From contig NZ_JACSRD010000118.1 in the NCBI RefSeq assembly GCF_014879935.1, positions 23,750 through 87,749 of the forward strand: DNA of 64,000 nucleotides, read 5' to 3'. The stretch's first letter is position 1; every line of letters begins with the position of its first letter. Below are positions 1-10,500 of the stretch, in pieces. The notes under the pieces are model-generated. The model was not told the origin of the DNA. It made no database searches and saw nothing but the letters and a program-made list of their open reading frames with translations. Source of the DNA: Prosthecobacter sp. Lineage in GTDB: Bacteria > Verrucomicrobiota > Verrucomicrobiia > Verrucomicrobiales > Verrucomicrobiaceae. The position numbers were made by a program, and so were the translations under genes.

Positions 1-276
1 ACGAATGCGCAGGAATACGCCGCAGGGACGAATCCGACGCTCAGCGGTGACTTCTTCAAGGTCACCGACAGCCAGCGCACCGCGTCCACCTTCACGTTGA
101 GTACAGCAGGCAAGGCCGGACGCACCTACACGCTCCAGCGCAGCGTGAATTTGAGCTCCTGGACAGCCGTTGGCAGTCCGCAGGGACCGCTCGTCAGCGA
201 TGGGGCAGTCACTTTGCAAGATGCTGCGATGCCGAATGACGCGGCGTTTTACCGGATTGTGGTCACGGGGCCGTAA
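1..276 (+). CDS. C-terminal tail of a giant secreted protein (5' end outside the window)
   Basis: The frame is open from the first base for 91 codons and ends in TAA. It starts inside a thrombospondin-type-3-like calcium loop (NAQEYAAGTNP), runs through a segment with GRTYTLQRS, and ends FYRIVVTGP. The same tail closes the proteins ending at 7317 and 27551, and a variant closes the one ending at 34286. At the DNA level these 276 bases match 7042-7317 with only scattered differences, so this is the end of a recently duplicated or gene-converted paralogue. The protease domain expected upstream lies outside the window. The function of the tail is not established; a surface-attachment or sorting role is inference from its repeated use. 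Confidence 0.85.
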   Translation, partial: TNAQEYAAGTNPTLSGDFFKVTDSQRTASTFTLSTAGKAGRTYTLQRSVNLSSWTAVGSPQGPLVSDGAVTLQDAAMPNDAAFYRIVVTGP

Positions 277-316
277 AACACTGTTAGTGAACAGCCAGGG
301 AAGTGAGGCTGTTTAG

Positions 317-517
317 CAGATTTCCGCCCCCTGCGGCGGCGACAGCTTCTGGCAGTTCAACGCCTTCGCGGGTTATCGTTTCCATCGCAACCTGTGCGAA
401 GTGAGCGCTGGCGTACTGAACCTCACGGATCAAAACTACCAGCTCAGCCCGCTCAATCCGTGGTCCGACATCGCGAGGGAGCGGACGTTTGTGGTCCGGT
501 TCCGGCTGAGTTTCTGA
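317..517 (+). pseudogene. Remnant of the C-terminus of an outer-membrane beta-barrel (TonB-receptor-like)
   Basis: An in-frame stretch of 66 codons follows a TAG at 314 and has no start codon. It contains FNAFAGYRFHRN, a NLTDQNYQL motif and the terminal strand FVVRFRLSF. Alternating hydrophobic residues with a terminal Phe are typical of the last strands of TonB-dependent receptors, as is the NLTDxxY motif near their ends. Everything upstream of these strands is missing, so this is a truncated remnant caught between two paralogous giant genes. The family call rests on motif recognition only. Confidence 0.55.
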
Positions 518-730
518 AGCAGAGGGCGAGGGGGCTCAGGGGGTGCAGAGGCGGAGCCATGGAGAGGCGATTTGAGGTTCCGGGGCGTTTGGAAGCCCCC
601 ATCAAGGATCGTGTGACCCGGAGCCAGCAGCAAAGCTTGACGCTCAATGACTGGTAAGCTGCAATAAGCGGTTGTCGTAACAATCCGCCGCCGCACGGGT
701 ATTCGTGTGGGAAAGACCGTCTCCGCCGTC
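518..730. other. Intergenic stretch, no supported gene
   Basis: I see no coding stretch with convincing composition here. ORFs on both strands overlap each other and lack recognisable motifs. A purine-rich GAGGGGGCTCAGGGGG run precedes the next small ORF. Confidence 0.5.
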
Positions 731-838
731 ATGAACACGCTTCGTCCGCTTCTCCTCGCCTGCCTCGGGCTTCTTTATTGCGCGATGTCACTTCACGCCG
801 CGCCTGAGGACTTGCATCCAACCCACCATAATCCATGA
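731..838 (+). CDS. 35-aa signal-peptide-like ORF overlapping the next start (possible decapitated paralogue)
   Basis: ATG at 731 opens 35 codons: a basic start, a hydrophobic core (LLLACLGLLYCAM) and an AAPEDLHPTHH end. It stops at TGA 836-838, which overlaps the ATG (835) of the giant gene in an ATGA arrangement. The end resembles the AAPGDLDTTF junction where mature giant proteins of this family begin. It may therefore be the leftover 5' end of a paralogue whose body was lost, or a leader peptide coupling translation. The giant gene has its own signal peptide and does not need it. Confidence 0.45.
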   Translation: MNTLRPLLLACLGLLYCAMSLHAAPEDLHPTHHNP

Positions 839-3800
839 AGACCTTATTGACTCTTCTTTCCCCTCTATGCTTCAGCATCCCATTATCACCTGCCTGGGCT
901 GCGCCAGGAGAGCTTGACTCGGCCTTCGGAACAGGCGGGAGGGTGATCACCGTCATTGGCACCAACAATGACTTTGTCACGAGCGTGGCTGTCCAGAATG
1001 ATGGGAAGATACTGGCTGCGGGATACACGTCTAACGGCAGCAACAATGACATGGTGTTGATGCGCTACAACATCGACGGCAGCTTGGACACCAGTTTTAA
1101 TGGCTCTGGCAAAGTGATCACCACCTTTGGAACGGGCAATGATCAGGCATATGGCGTGGCGGTTCAAAACGACGGCAAGATTGTCGTCGCAGGATTCGCT
1201 GTCATCAGCAGCACCACCTATATCGCCCTCGCCCGGTACAACTCCGACGGCAGTCTGGACACTAACTTTGGAGAAGGCGCGGGGAAGGTGGCCAATAGTG
1301 CCGGCAACGGAGCAAGTCTCGTGTTGCAGACTGATGGCAAAATTCTCGTGGGGGCTTCCGGTAGTGGGGGCACCTTTATCCTGGCAAGACATAACACGGA
1401 CGGTAGTCTGGACACGACCTTTGGCGGAGGGACCGGCAAAGTAACATCTTCCCTGAACGGTGTCTTGCTCGGCATGACTCTCCAGAGCGATGGTCGGATT
1501 GTGGCGGTTGGCTACTCGAACACGGCCAATGAAGATGTCGTTCTGGCCCGATACACTACCGATGGCACCCTGGACACGACCTTTGGCAGCGGAACCGGCA
1601 AGGTCAGCACGCCAGTAGGTAGCGGGAATGACCGCGGCATCAGCGTGGCGATGCAGGCTGATGGCAAGATACTGGTGAGCGGTCACGCCGGGACTACCAC
1701 GAACGAAGATACCATTTTGCTTCGCTATGACGCTGATGGCGGTCTAGACAGCACATTTGGCAGCGGAGGGAAGCTCACGTTTTCCCTCGGGACCAGCAAC
1801 GATCGTGGAACCAGCGTTTTGGTGCAGAGCGACCAAAAAATACTGGTGGGGGGATATGCGAATGATGGCACCAACCTCAATAACCACTTTTCTTTGATGC
1901 GCTTCAATGGCGACGGCAGCTTTGACACCACTTTCAACGGGACTGGCAAGGTTTTAACTCCCAGTCCCGCAGGTAGTAGTTCTGAATTCATCAATGCCAT
2001 GTCCTTTGACACTAATGGCATGCTGGTAGCGGTGGGTGGTGCATCGACTTCGCTTAGTGGTGTGTTTGGCTTCGATCTTATGGTTGCACGCTATCAAACT
2101 GCCCCTGGGACCCCGGTCGTGACGACTGGCATGGCTTCGGCGCGGACCGCAACCACCGCGACTTTGAATGGCGTCGTCCAGCCAGGCGGGCTGGATACGA
2201 TTGCCTATTTTGAGTATGGCCTGACGACCTCTTATGGCAGTGTGACATCCAGTCAGTCGATCGGTCAGACTGGTGCGATTTCCGTCCAGGCGGCAGCCGG
2301 CAGCCTGATCTCCGGGGCTGTTTATCACTATCGAATTGTCGCCACTAATTCGGCGGGAACCAAATATGGCTCGGATGTCACTTTTACACCGTTGCAGCCG
2401 CAACGTTATGAGCGAATGGCAGCTTTCAGCGCTCCAACGGGCACCGCTCCAATGGCGGGGCTGGTTCAGGGCCAGGATGGTTCGTTCTACGGCACTACCT
2501 CGAAGGGAGGTGCCTATGCCAAGGGGACTGTCTTCAGGCTTGGCCCGGACGGCAAGATGACGGTTCTTCACAGCTTCTCGGGAATGGATGGGGATTCTCC
2601 TCAGGCCGGGGTCGTTCAAGCAAGCGACGGGGACTTCTATGGCACCACCTATTTTGGTGGGAGTGATGACCGCGGTGTCATTTTTCGGATCACGCCTTCA
2701 GGCACCATGATCACGCTCGAACATTTTCAGTTCACCAACGGCAGTAATCCTGACGGGGAACTATTTGAGGCATCAGACGGCTATCTTTACGGTGTCACCA
2801 GATTCGGAGGAACAACCTCCAGCACGACACTGAACCGTGGCACTGTTTTTCGTATCACGAAGAATGGTGCGTTAACCAAACTGGTCAATCTTGGCACGGG
2901 TGGAATTGATATGCAGGCTCCCATCGGAGCCGTGTTCCGGCAGGGAACAGACGGGAATTTGTATTCTGGGATGCTTACCGCAGTCTATCGACTGTCACTC
3001 AATGGAGCGATGTCTCTTTTTGCAGGTGTCTCCGGCGACCAGAATAATCATCCTCTGGTGATTGGTGACGACGGCTACTTCTATGGAGTTAGTGCCAGCG
3101 GAGGAACAGCCAGCGCGGGAATGTGCTTCGGCATTTCCCCCGGCGGGGCATTCCAGCAACTGGCTTCGTTCACGACGGCAACAACCGGCAAATCTCCTCA
3201 TGTCTTAGTGCGGTCTGAGGACGGGAGTTTCTACGGAGTGACACAGCAGGGTGGGACGTTCAATCGCGGAACGTTTTTTCGATTAGGTCTCGACGGTTCG
3301 CTCTCAGCCCTTCACCACTTTTCCTCGACCAGCGGCACACCAAACAAAGGGATGATCCAGGCGCTGGACGGCAACTTCTATGGAACCACTGCGGCCGTTG
3401 GAACCAGTGGTGGTTCAATTTTTAGAATTACTCCTTCCGGCAGTCTCACGACCCTGGTAGAACTCAACGGCTTCAACGGGCGCCATGACCGCGCCAGTCT
3501 GATGCAGACGACGGACGGCAAGTTCATTGGAACCGGGAGTGGTGGTGGCGACCAACAACAAGGCACCGTTTTTTCAGTAAGTCCTGCGGGATCATTGACA
3601 AGTTTGGCGAGTTTTGATGCACCAATGCTTGGCAGCGATCCAGTAGCGGCGTTGGTGAAGGCGGCCGACGGAAACTATTATGGCACGGCGCGCGCAGGCG
3701 GAGCCAATAGTAAGGGGACAGTCTTCCGCATGACGCCGGCGGGATTGGTCACGGTGCTGACCGCCTTTGATGGTGGGAATGGCGCGTTTCCCGAGGCCGG

Positions 3801-6800
3801 GCTGGCGCTGGGGGGCGACGGGAACCTCTATGGCACGACGAAAGAAGGCGGCAGTTCCAATCTGGGCACGGTTTTCCGCCTCACCACCGCAGGTGTGCTG
3901 ACGGTGCTGCATCATTTCAGCGGGGCGGACGGCTCCCTGCCGCTGCACCGCCTGATTTTGGCAGCGGATGGTCATCTCTATGGAACGACCTCGGCGGGTG
4001 GAGCGACTGGAAACGGGCTGGTCTTCCGTCTGACCACTGCCAGCGGCACGGTGACGACGGTGGCGGAGCTGAATGGTGCGAACGGGCAAGCGCCCAATGA
4101 ACTGCGGCAGCTCCCCGATGGCAGTTTTGTGGGAACGACACGGCTCGGCGGCAGCGGTAATCTCGGGACGGTGTTCGCGATGGCGGCGGACGGCACGATC
4201 ACGACGCTGCATCATTTCAACGGAACCAACGGCCAGTGGCCGGAGTCGGTGCTGGCCCGCGCCCCTGACGGATCACTCTACGGCACCACGAGCGCCGGGG
4301 GAACGGCGGACGGGGGCACGCTGTTCAAAATCGTGGCGGGCAGCATCTTCGTGCCGGTGATGGACTTCGGTTCAGTGCCGGATGAGAAGCCCACCGGCCC
4401 GGTTTTCTTCGGGCAGGATGGCAATCTGTATGGAACGACGCGCAACTCGGTTTTCCGCTTCCTGTTTCCCGGTGCTCCCATCGCGGACGCAGGCTCCGCC
4501 AGCAGTATCACGACCACCTCGGCGGTCATTGATGCCAAGGTGAACGCCCGCGGCAGCAGCACGCAGTCCACCATCGAGTATGGCATCGACGGAGTGAGCT
4601 TCCCCCTGAGCGCGACAGCCGCGCCGCTGAGCGTGAGCGGCTACACGACCACGCGCGTGGGGGCCACGCTGGCGGGGCTGGTCTCCGGCACGCGGTATTA
4701 CTACAGGCTGCGCTCGGTGAGCAGCGCGGGCACGACAGTGAGCCCGGTGGCGTCCTTTGCCACGCAATCGCTGGCCTACGCGGCCACGACACCTGCGGCC
4801 GGCCTCGGCCCGACCAGCGCCACGCTCAACGGCATCGTGAACGCCTTCGAGAACAGTGCCACGGTGACTTTTGAGTATGGGACTGACGGCAATGCATTCC
4901 CCATCAGCATCGCCGCCACGCCAGCCACCGTCACGGGGGATGCGGACACGCCGGTGGCCGCAGCCATCGCCGGCCTGACCAAGGGGGTGACGTATTACTT
5001 CCGCGTTCGTGCCACCACCACGGCGGGCACCACCATCAGTGGTGCGACTTCCTTCCGAACCCTGATCGAGCCCCTGGCGACCACCGGTCCGGCGCTGGCG
5101 CTTTCCACCACGACCGCGCGAGTCACAGGAACAGTGCAGGCGCGGGATGCGGATACGCAGGTCTTTTTCGAGTATGGCACGAGTCCGACCACGTTTCCGA
5201 ACATCATCGCCGCCATTCCTGGCCTCGTCACCGGTGACAATCCAGTCAGTGTGGCTGCAGACCTGCCCAATCTTGCCGCAGGTGTGACTTATTACTTTCG
5301 CGTGCGGGCGAGCAGTGCGGGCGGCCTTGCTTACAGCGCGGCATCCTCGTTCCAGCTCCAGGTGCTTTCCGGTTTCACCCAGGTGTTCCCGCCCGCGCCT
5401 CCATCCTCGGAGGGCTTTTTGGTCGTGAATCTGACGCCCGCCGGCATCCTGCATGGCTGGCGCTTCGTGGGAGAGCAGCAGTGGCGGGCCTCCGGCGTGC
5501 CTGCGGGCGGGTTGACGACGGGGGACCGCGACATCGAATTCCGTCCGGTGCCGGGCTATAACCAGCCGCCGACGGAAAGCGTGGGCATTGTCAGCGGCGA
5601 GGCGGCCACCGTCATCACGCGTGACTATTATGCATCGTCCACCAGCGGCAGCGGCGGGCTGAGCGTGACCCTGAAGCCGGACTCCATCACGACCGGCCCG
5701 GACCGTGCGCAGTGGCGGCTGCTGGGTGAAAACGACGCGCAGTGGCGCGACAGCGGCGCGGGCATCAGCAGCCTCATCGCGGGCAGTTACCTAATCGAGT
5801 GCAAGCCGGTGACGGGGCGCGCCACGCCGCCGAATGTGAACGTGATCGTCAGCAACGGCGCGACAGCCGCGCCGACGATCACTTATTTCCTGCCGGATGC
5901 CACGGCGGGCGCGCCGCCGAGCGTGCTGGCGTTTGAAAGCGTGACGGGTGACACCACGAAGCCCTACGCTCATGTCGGCCAGATCCGCAGCAACGCGGGG
6001 TCGAGCAGCGGATTCGTCGTGAAGGCGCGTGTGGTGGCCACGGCGGCGCATGTGGTGTGGGATGATGGCACCCTCTCCGCCGCGCAGGGCCTGCAATGGC
6101 TGTTTCAGCGACATCGCGGCACGCACGAGCCGAAACCGGTCTTCCCACGCGGTTTCTACCTTTTCGACGGCTACGCCGCGCAGCGCGTGATCGACAACTC
6201 GCCGGGCGACTCCTCACCTCAATCGCAGACACTCGACGTGGCGGCGATGTATTTCGATCAAGATGCCGGACGCGGCGGCTATGGCGGCTTTCTGGCCAGC
6301 GATCTGAGTTCCAACGAGTTCCTGCTCTCGAATGCGAACAAGATGCTCGTGGGCTATCCCGTCGATGGCGTCGCGACGACGAGCCAGGGCCGCATGCACG
6401 CCACCGCGCCGTTCAATGTCGTGTTCAATGCCGCGTTTGGCCGCACGTTCACCACCAGCGGCATCCGCAGCAGCGGCGGGAACTCGGGCGGGCCGCTGTG
6501 CGTGCAGTTCGAAGGCGGCGCGTATTATCCGGCGGCGATTTATCTCGGCGGGGACAATCAAACCGTGGTGCGGGCCATCGACAGCGCGGTGATCGACCTT
6601 TTCAACCGCGCGGAGGTCAGTGGCAACGGTGGTGGCAACAACACCGGCGGCGGCATCACACACACCAGTGTGACCGGGCAGCTTTCTCCTGGGAATCCTG
6701 GGCGCTTTCAGATCCTCATCGAGCCAGCCGCAGCGCGCACCGCAGGCGCGGGCTGGTCTCTGGTGCCAGCGTCTCTCACGCCGACATCTACCTATCGTCA

Positions 6801-7317
6801 AAGTGGAGCACAGACATCGAACCTCAGCGCTGGCGACTACAAAGTGGTGTTCGTGAGCGTCGGCGGGTTCCAGCCTCCCGTGGAGCAAAGCGTCACCGTC
6901 ACGGGCGGTCAGGTCAACACTTTCACCTACACTTACGCGCCGCTGATGACTCCTCAGGAAAGCTGGAGGCAGCAGCATTTCAGCACCACCTCAAACACGG
7001 GCAACGCCGCCGACACCTTCGACTTCGACGGTGACGGCTTCACGAATGCGCAAGAATACGCCGCAGGGACGAACCCGACGCTCAGCGGCGACTTCTTCAA
7101 AGTCACTGACAGCCAACGCACCGCGTCCACCTTCACGGCGAGCACCACAGGCAAGGCCGGTCGCACTTACACGCTCCAGCGCAGCACAAATTTGACCTCC
7201 TGGACACCGGTGGGCAGCCCGCAGGGACCGCTGGCGAGCGATGGGGCGGTGACCTTGCAAGATACGGCGATGCCGAATGACGCGGCGTTTTACCGGATCG
7301 TGGTCACGGGGCCGTGA
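835..7317 (+). CDS. Giant secreted mosaic protein with delta-60 and GloVer repeats and a trypsin-like protease domain
   Basis: The product has 2160 aa. A signal peptide (cleavage near PAWA-APGE) is followed by about seven delta-60 repeats (residues 30-420; motif DGKIxxAGY...DGSLDTTFG). Next come a fibronectin-III-like domain (430-520), many GloVer repeats (525-1215; motif DGxFYGTTxxGG...GTVFRL) and three more FN3-like domains (to about 1510). Then follow PEGA-like segments (GWRFVGEQQWRASG) and a trypsin-fold protease (about 1700-1930) with H1739 in TAAHVV, D1801 and S1884 in GNSGGPLC. The end has another PEGA-like unit, a DFDGDGFTNAQEY calcium loop near 2063 and the shared tail. Delta-60 and GloVer repeats are predicted to form beta-propellers. 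The protein is probably exported and surface-bound. Protease activity is inferred from the triad; the substrate is unknown. Confidence 0.85.
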   Translation: MKTLLTLLSPLCFSIPLSPAWAAPGELDSAFGTGGRVITVIGTNNDFVTSVAVQNDGKILAAGYTSNGSNNDMVLMRYNIDGSLDTSFNGSGKVITTFGTGNDQAYGVAVQNDGKIVVAGFAVISSTTYIALARYNSDGSLDTNFGEGAGKVANSAGNGASLVLQTDGKILVGASGSGGTFILARHNTDGSLDTTFGGGTGKVTSSLNGVLLGMTLQSDGRIVAVGYSNTANEDVVLARYTTDGTLDTTFGSGTGKVSTPVGSGNDRGISVAMQADGKILVSGHAGTTTNEDTILLRYDADGGLDSTFGSGGKLTFSLGTSNDRGTSVLVQSDQKILVGGYANDGTNLNNHFSLMRFNGDGSFDTTFNGTGKVLTPSPAGSSSEFINAMSFDTNGMLVAVGGASTSLSGVFGFDLMVARYQTAPGTPVVTTGMASARTATTATLNGVVQPGGLDTIAYFEYGLTTSYGSVTSSQSIGQTGAISVQAAAGSLISGAVYHYRIVATNSAGTKYGSDVTFTPLQPQRYERMAAFSAPTGTAPMAGLVQGQDGSFYGTTSKGGAYAKGTVFRLGPDGKMTVLHSFSGMDGDSPQAGVVQASDGDFYGTTYFGGSDDRGVIFRITPSGTMITLEHFQFTNGSNPDGELFEASDGYLYGVTRFGGTTSSTTLNRGTVFRITKNGALTKLVNLGTGGIDMQAPIGAVFRQGTDGNLYSGMLTAVYRLSLNGAMSLFAGVSGDQNNHPLVIGDDGYFYGVSASGGTASAGMCFGISPGGAFQQLASFTTATTGKSPHVLVRSEDGSFYGVTQQGGTFNRGTFFRLGLDGSLSALHHFSSTSGTPNKGMIQALDGNFYGTTAAVGTSGGSIFRITPSGSLTTLVELNGFNGRHDRASLMQTTDGKFIGTGSGGGDQQQGTVFSVSPAGSLTSLASFDAPMLGSDPVAALVKAADGNYYGTARAGGANSKGTVFRMTPAGLVTVLTAFDGGNGAFPEAGLALGGDGNLYGTTKEGGSSNLGTVFRLTTAGVLTVLHHFSGADGSLPLHRLILAADGHLYGTTSAGGATGNGLVFRLTTASGTVTTVAELNGANGQAPNELRQLPDGSFVGTTRLGGSGNLGTVFAMAADGTITTLHHFNGTNGQWPESVLARAPDGSLYGTTSAGGTADGGTLFKIVAGSIFVPVMDFGSVPDEKPTGPVFFGQDGNLYGTTRNSVFRFLFPGAPIADAGSASSITTTSAVIDAKVNARGSSTQSTIEYGIDGVSFPLSATAAPLSVSGYTTTRVGATLAGLVSGTRYYYRLRSVSSAGTTVSPVASFATQSLAYAATTPAAGLGPTSATLNGIVNAFENSATVTFEYGTDGNAFPISIAATPATVTGDADTPVAAAIAGLTKGVTYYFRVRATTTAGTTISGATSFRTLIEPLATTGPALALSTTTARVTGTVQARDADTQVFFEYGTSPTTFPNIIAAIPGLVTGDNPVSVAADLPNLAAGVTYYFRVRASSAGGLAYSAASSFQLQVLSGFTQVFPPAPPSSEGFLVVNLTPAGILHGWRFVGEQQWRASGVPAGGLTTGDRDIEFRPVPGYNQPPTESVGIVSGEAATVITRDYYASSTSGSGGLSVTLKPDSITTGPDRAQWRLLGENDAQWRDSGAGISSLIAGSYLIECKPVTGRATPPNVNVIVSNGATAAPTITYFLPDATAGAPPSVLAFESVTGDTTKPYAHVGQIRSNAGSSSGFVVKARVVATAAHVVWDDGTLSAAQGLQWLFQRHRGTHEPKPVFPRGFYLFDGYAAQRVIDNSPGDSSPQSQTLDVAAMYFDQDAGRGGYGGFLASDLSSNEFLLSNANKMLVGYPVDGVATTSQGRMHATAPFNVVFNAAFGRTFTTSGIRSSGGNSGGPLCVQFEGGAYYPAAIYLGGDNQTVVRAIDSAVIDLFNRAEVSGNGGGNNTGGGITHTSVTGQLSPGNPGRFQILIEPAAARTAGAGWSLVPASLTPTSTYRQSGAQTSNLSAGDYKVVFVSVGGFQPPVEQSVTVTGGQVNTFTYTYAPLMTPQESWRQQHFSTTSNTGNAADTFDFDGDGFTNAQEYAAGTNPTLSGDFFKVTDSQRTASTFTASTTGKAGRTYTLQRSTNLTSWTPVGSPQGPLASDGAVTLQDTAMPNDAAFYRIVVTGP

Positions 7318-7538
7318 AGCGCTGGTTTGCGGAACGGCGAAGCTCCCCTCTGCGGAACTCTGCATTCTCAGCGGTTGTTTCGGAGTCACCGCAGAGGTCG
7401 CTGAGATCCGCAGAGATGATGAAATGCATTTTCGAGCGGTGTTACGATTGGATTTGCAGCGGGTAATCAGGGAGAGGAAGAAGCAGCAGCGCTGTGTGTT
7501 GACCTCGCACCTCGACACCGGTTAAGCTACCCACGACC
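7318..7538. repeat. Intergenic region with CTCTGCGG-type inverted repeats
   Basis: The units CTCTGCGGAACTCTGC and CCGCAGAGGTCGCTGAG, plus ATCCGCAGAG, form imperfect inverted copies between 7355 and 7416. A similar unit lies inside the tRNA array (59013-59096). It looks like a dispersed REP-type repeat. No gene is supported. Confidence 0.5.
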
Positions 7539-10500
7539 ATGAGCACGCCCAAGGAAGACAGCTTTGATGAAACGCAGGCGATGAATGCCTTTGGCGTGGC
7601 GATGAACGCGGACAAGCCGAAGCAGTGGCAGCCGCCGAGGCCGGAGGAGCTGCAGGAGATGCTGCCGGGCTATCGCATTGAAAAACTGGTGGGCCGTGGC
7701 GGCATGGGCGCGGTGTATCGCGGTGTGCAGACGACGCTAGACCGCAAGGTGGCCATCAAAATCCTGCCGCCGGGACTCGGTGAGCATGATCCGGCTTTTG
7801 TGGAGCGCTTTCTGAATGAGGCGCGGCTCATGGCGAAGCTGGCGCACCCGAATGTGGTTACGATCTACGACTCGGGCGAGACGAAGAACGGCCAGCTTTA
7901 TTATGTGATGGAGCTGATGGACGGCACAGACGTCGCCCGGATGATTTCCGAGCAGGGCCGCCTGTCTGTGGAGCAGGCGCGGGCGATTTGCCTGCGTGTG
8001 TGCGATGCGCTCTCCGCCGCTCACGATCTGGGCATCGTGCATCGTGACATCAAGCCCGCGAACGTGCTCGTGAGCACGAAGAACGTGGTGAAGGTGGGGG
8101 ACTTCGGCCTCGCGCGGCTGGAGGACACGCACAGCGGCCTCACACGCACCGGCTTCATGGTCGGCACGCCGGATTTCCTCGCGCCGGAGGCCATGACGCC
8201 GGGTGTGGAGGTGGATGGACGAGCGGATCTGTATGCGGTGGGCGTGATGCTCTACCAGATGCTCACAGGCGCGATGCCGCGTGGTGCCTTCAAACCAGCC
8301 TCCACACTCGTGGCGGGTCTGGATCGTCATTTCGACAGCGTGATCAGCCGCGCGATGCAGACGAAGCCGGATGATCGCTACGCCAGCGCGGCGCAGATGC
8401 GGCATGATTTGGAACAACTCAGTGTGGTGCTGAATTTCCGCGAGACGGCGGATACGACGATGGCGGTGCCGGTGGGCAAGCTCACGGCGGAAAACATCGC
8501 GCAGCGGCCGGTGACGAAGATTTCGACTGTTTCGCCGAAAAGCGGCCCGCAGGCCGCTCCAGCGGCCAAAACGGCCGCAAAGACGAAAAAGAAGTCGAAG
8601 CTCAGTGAGGCCAAAATCCGCTGGGCGGTCACGTTGCTCGCCATCGTGCTGTGCGCGGCGGCGGGCTATGTGGCGCTGCGTCGCGTGGGCCAGGGCGTGG
8701 TCACGTTGAGCTATGATCTGCCGTTTCTCGTGCACCGGCCAGGTGGCTCGGGGGATGTGTGCATGGTGTATCTCGATGAGAAGGTCGGCGACACGCTCGA
8801 CCGCAAAATACAGCCCGCTTTGCTCGACAAACTGGCTGCCGCAGGCGCACGTGCGGTGGTGTATGATGTGATCTTTGAGTCAAACTCGGCTGATCCGGCG
8901 CTGGACGCTGCCTTTGCGGAGTCGATGAAGAAATTCCGCGCGGGTGGTGGCGTGGTGATGCTGGCTGCCGGACGTGAAGTGACACAGCAGGCCGGTTTGG
9001 CGATGGAAAGGCTCATCATCCCGAATGACACGCTGCTGGACGCGGCGGACGACTTTGGCCTCGTGGCGCTGGTGCATGATGATCGCTTCACGGTGCGTGA
9101 ACTCATCGCTGGAACGCGTGATGAGGCCTCCTTGACCTGGAAAACGGCGCAAAAGCTCGGAGCGCCGCTCGATGAGGCAAAACGGCTCGACCAGCGCTGG
9201 ATCAACTACACCGGCCCGCATGACACGATCCCGTCGGTGTCGGCGAAAAACGTGCTCGAAGGCGTCGAGGCGGCCTTTTTCCGTGGGAAGATCGTCGTCA
9301 TCGGCGGGAAGCCCGGCATCGTGAGTCCGAAGCTGGGTGAGGATTTGTTCAATACGCCGTTTCATCGTTTAGATCGGCGTGGAAACGTGCCGCAGATGAG
9401 TGGTGTGGAGGTGCAGGCCAACATGCTGGTGAATCTTTTGCGCGGGAACTGGCTCGTGCGCAGCAGCGAGAGCAACGATGTCCTTTTGGTGCTCGTCGTG
9501 GCGTTGGTGGCTGGGTGGGCCTTTTCACGGCTGCGGCCGTTCACGGGCTTTCTGCTCGCCTTTGCCGGAGTGGTCATCCTGAGCCTCGCGGGTGTGCTGG
9601 CCGTGCATTTTGCGAATGCGTGGTTCCCTTGGAGCGTGGCGGCGCTGGTGCAGTTGCCCGTGGCACTCGTCGCGGGCACCGGGGCGCACTTTTACATCGA
9701 GCGGCACTTCCGCCTGAAGCTCGACGCGGAGCAAAAACGCCTGCGTGAGGCCTTTTCGAAATACCTGAGCCCCCGCATGCTCGAACGGCTGATGGACGAG
9801 GGTTACCTGCTCGATCCCGGCGGCGATAAAACGATGGCGGCGATGATGTTCACCGACATCGAGAACTTCACGGACATCTGCCAGCGTGTGCGTGAGCCGA
9901 TGCACATCGTCGAGCACCTCAACGGTTACTTTCAGCGCACCACGGACCGCGTTTTCTACCACGACGGCGGCGTGATCAAATTCATCGGCGACGCCATTTT
10001 CGCCGCCTGGGGCGTGCCTTTTGATGATGAGCACGCGGCCGTGAAATCCGTCCGCGCCGCGTGGGAGCTGCACGAAAACGCCGGCCTCAAGATCGGCGGT
10101 GAGCCGCTGCGCACCCGCGTGGGCCTGCACTACGGCGAAGTCGTCGCCGGAAACATCGGCAGCACGAAACACATCGACTACACGCTCATCGGCGACGCCG
10201 TGAACCTCGCCAGCCGCATCGAAGGCCTGAACAAAGCTCTCGGCACCAGCATCCTGCTCAGTGAGGCCGTGCAGGAGCACATCGCAGGTGAGTTTTGCAC
10301 CCGACGCGTGGGCCAGTTCAAAGTGAAAGGCCGCGTGGACACCACCACCGTCTATGAACTCCTCGGCCCCGCCTCCACCACCGAACTCCCCGAGTGGGCC
10401 ATCTGCTACGAAAATGCTCTGAGCGCCTTCGAAAGCGGCAACCGCACCCGCGCGAAGGAACTCTTCGAACAAACCAACCGCCTCCGCCTCGATGCGCAGG

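Noticed and set aside
436..738. Minus-strand ORFs in the first intergenic region
   Set aside because: They overlap the barrel remnant and each other and show no recognisable motif.
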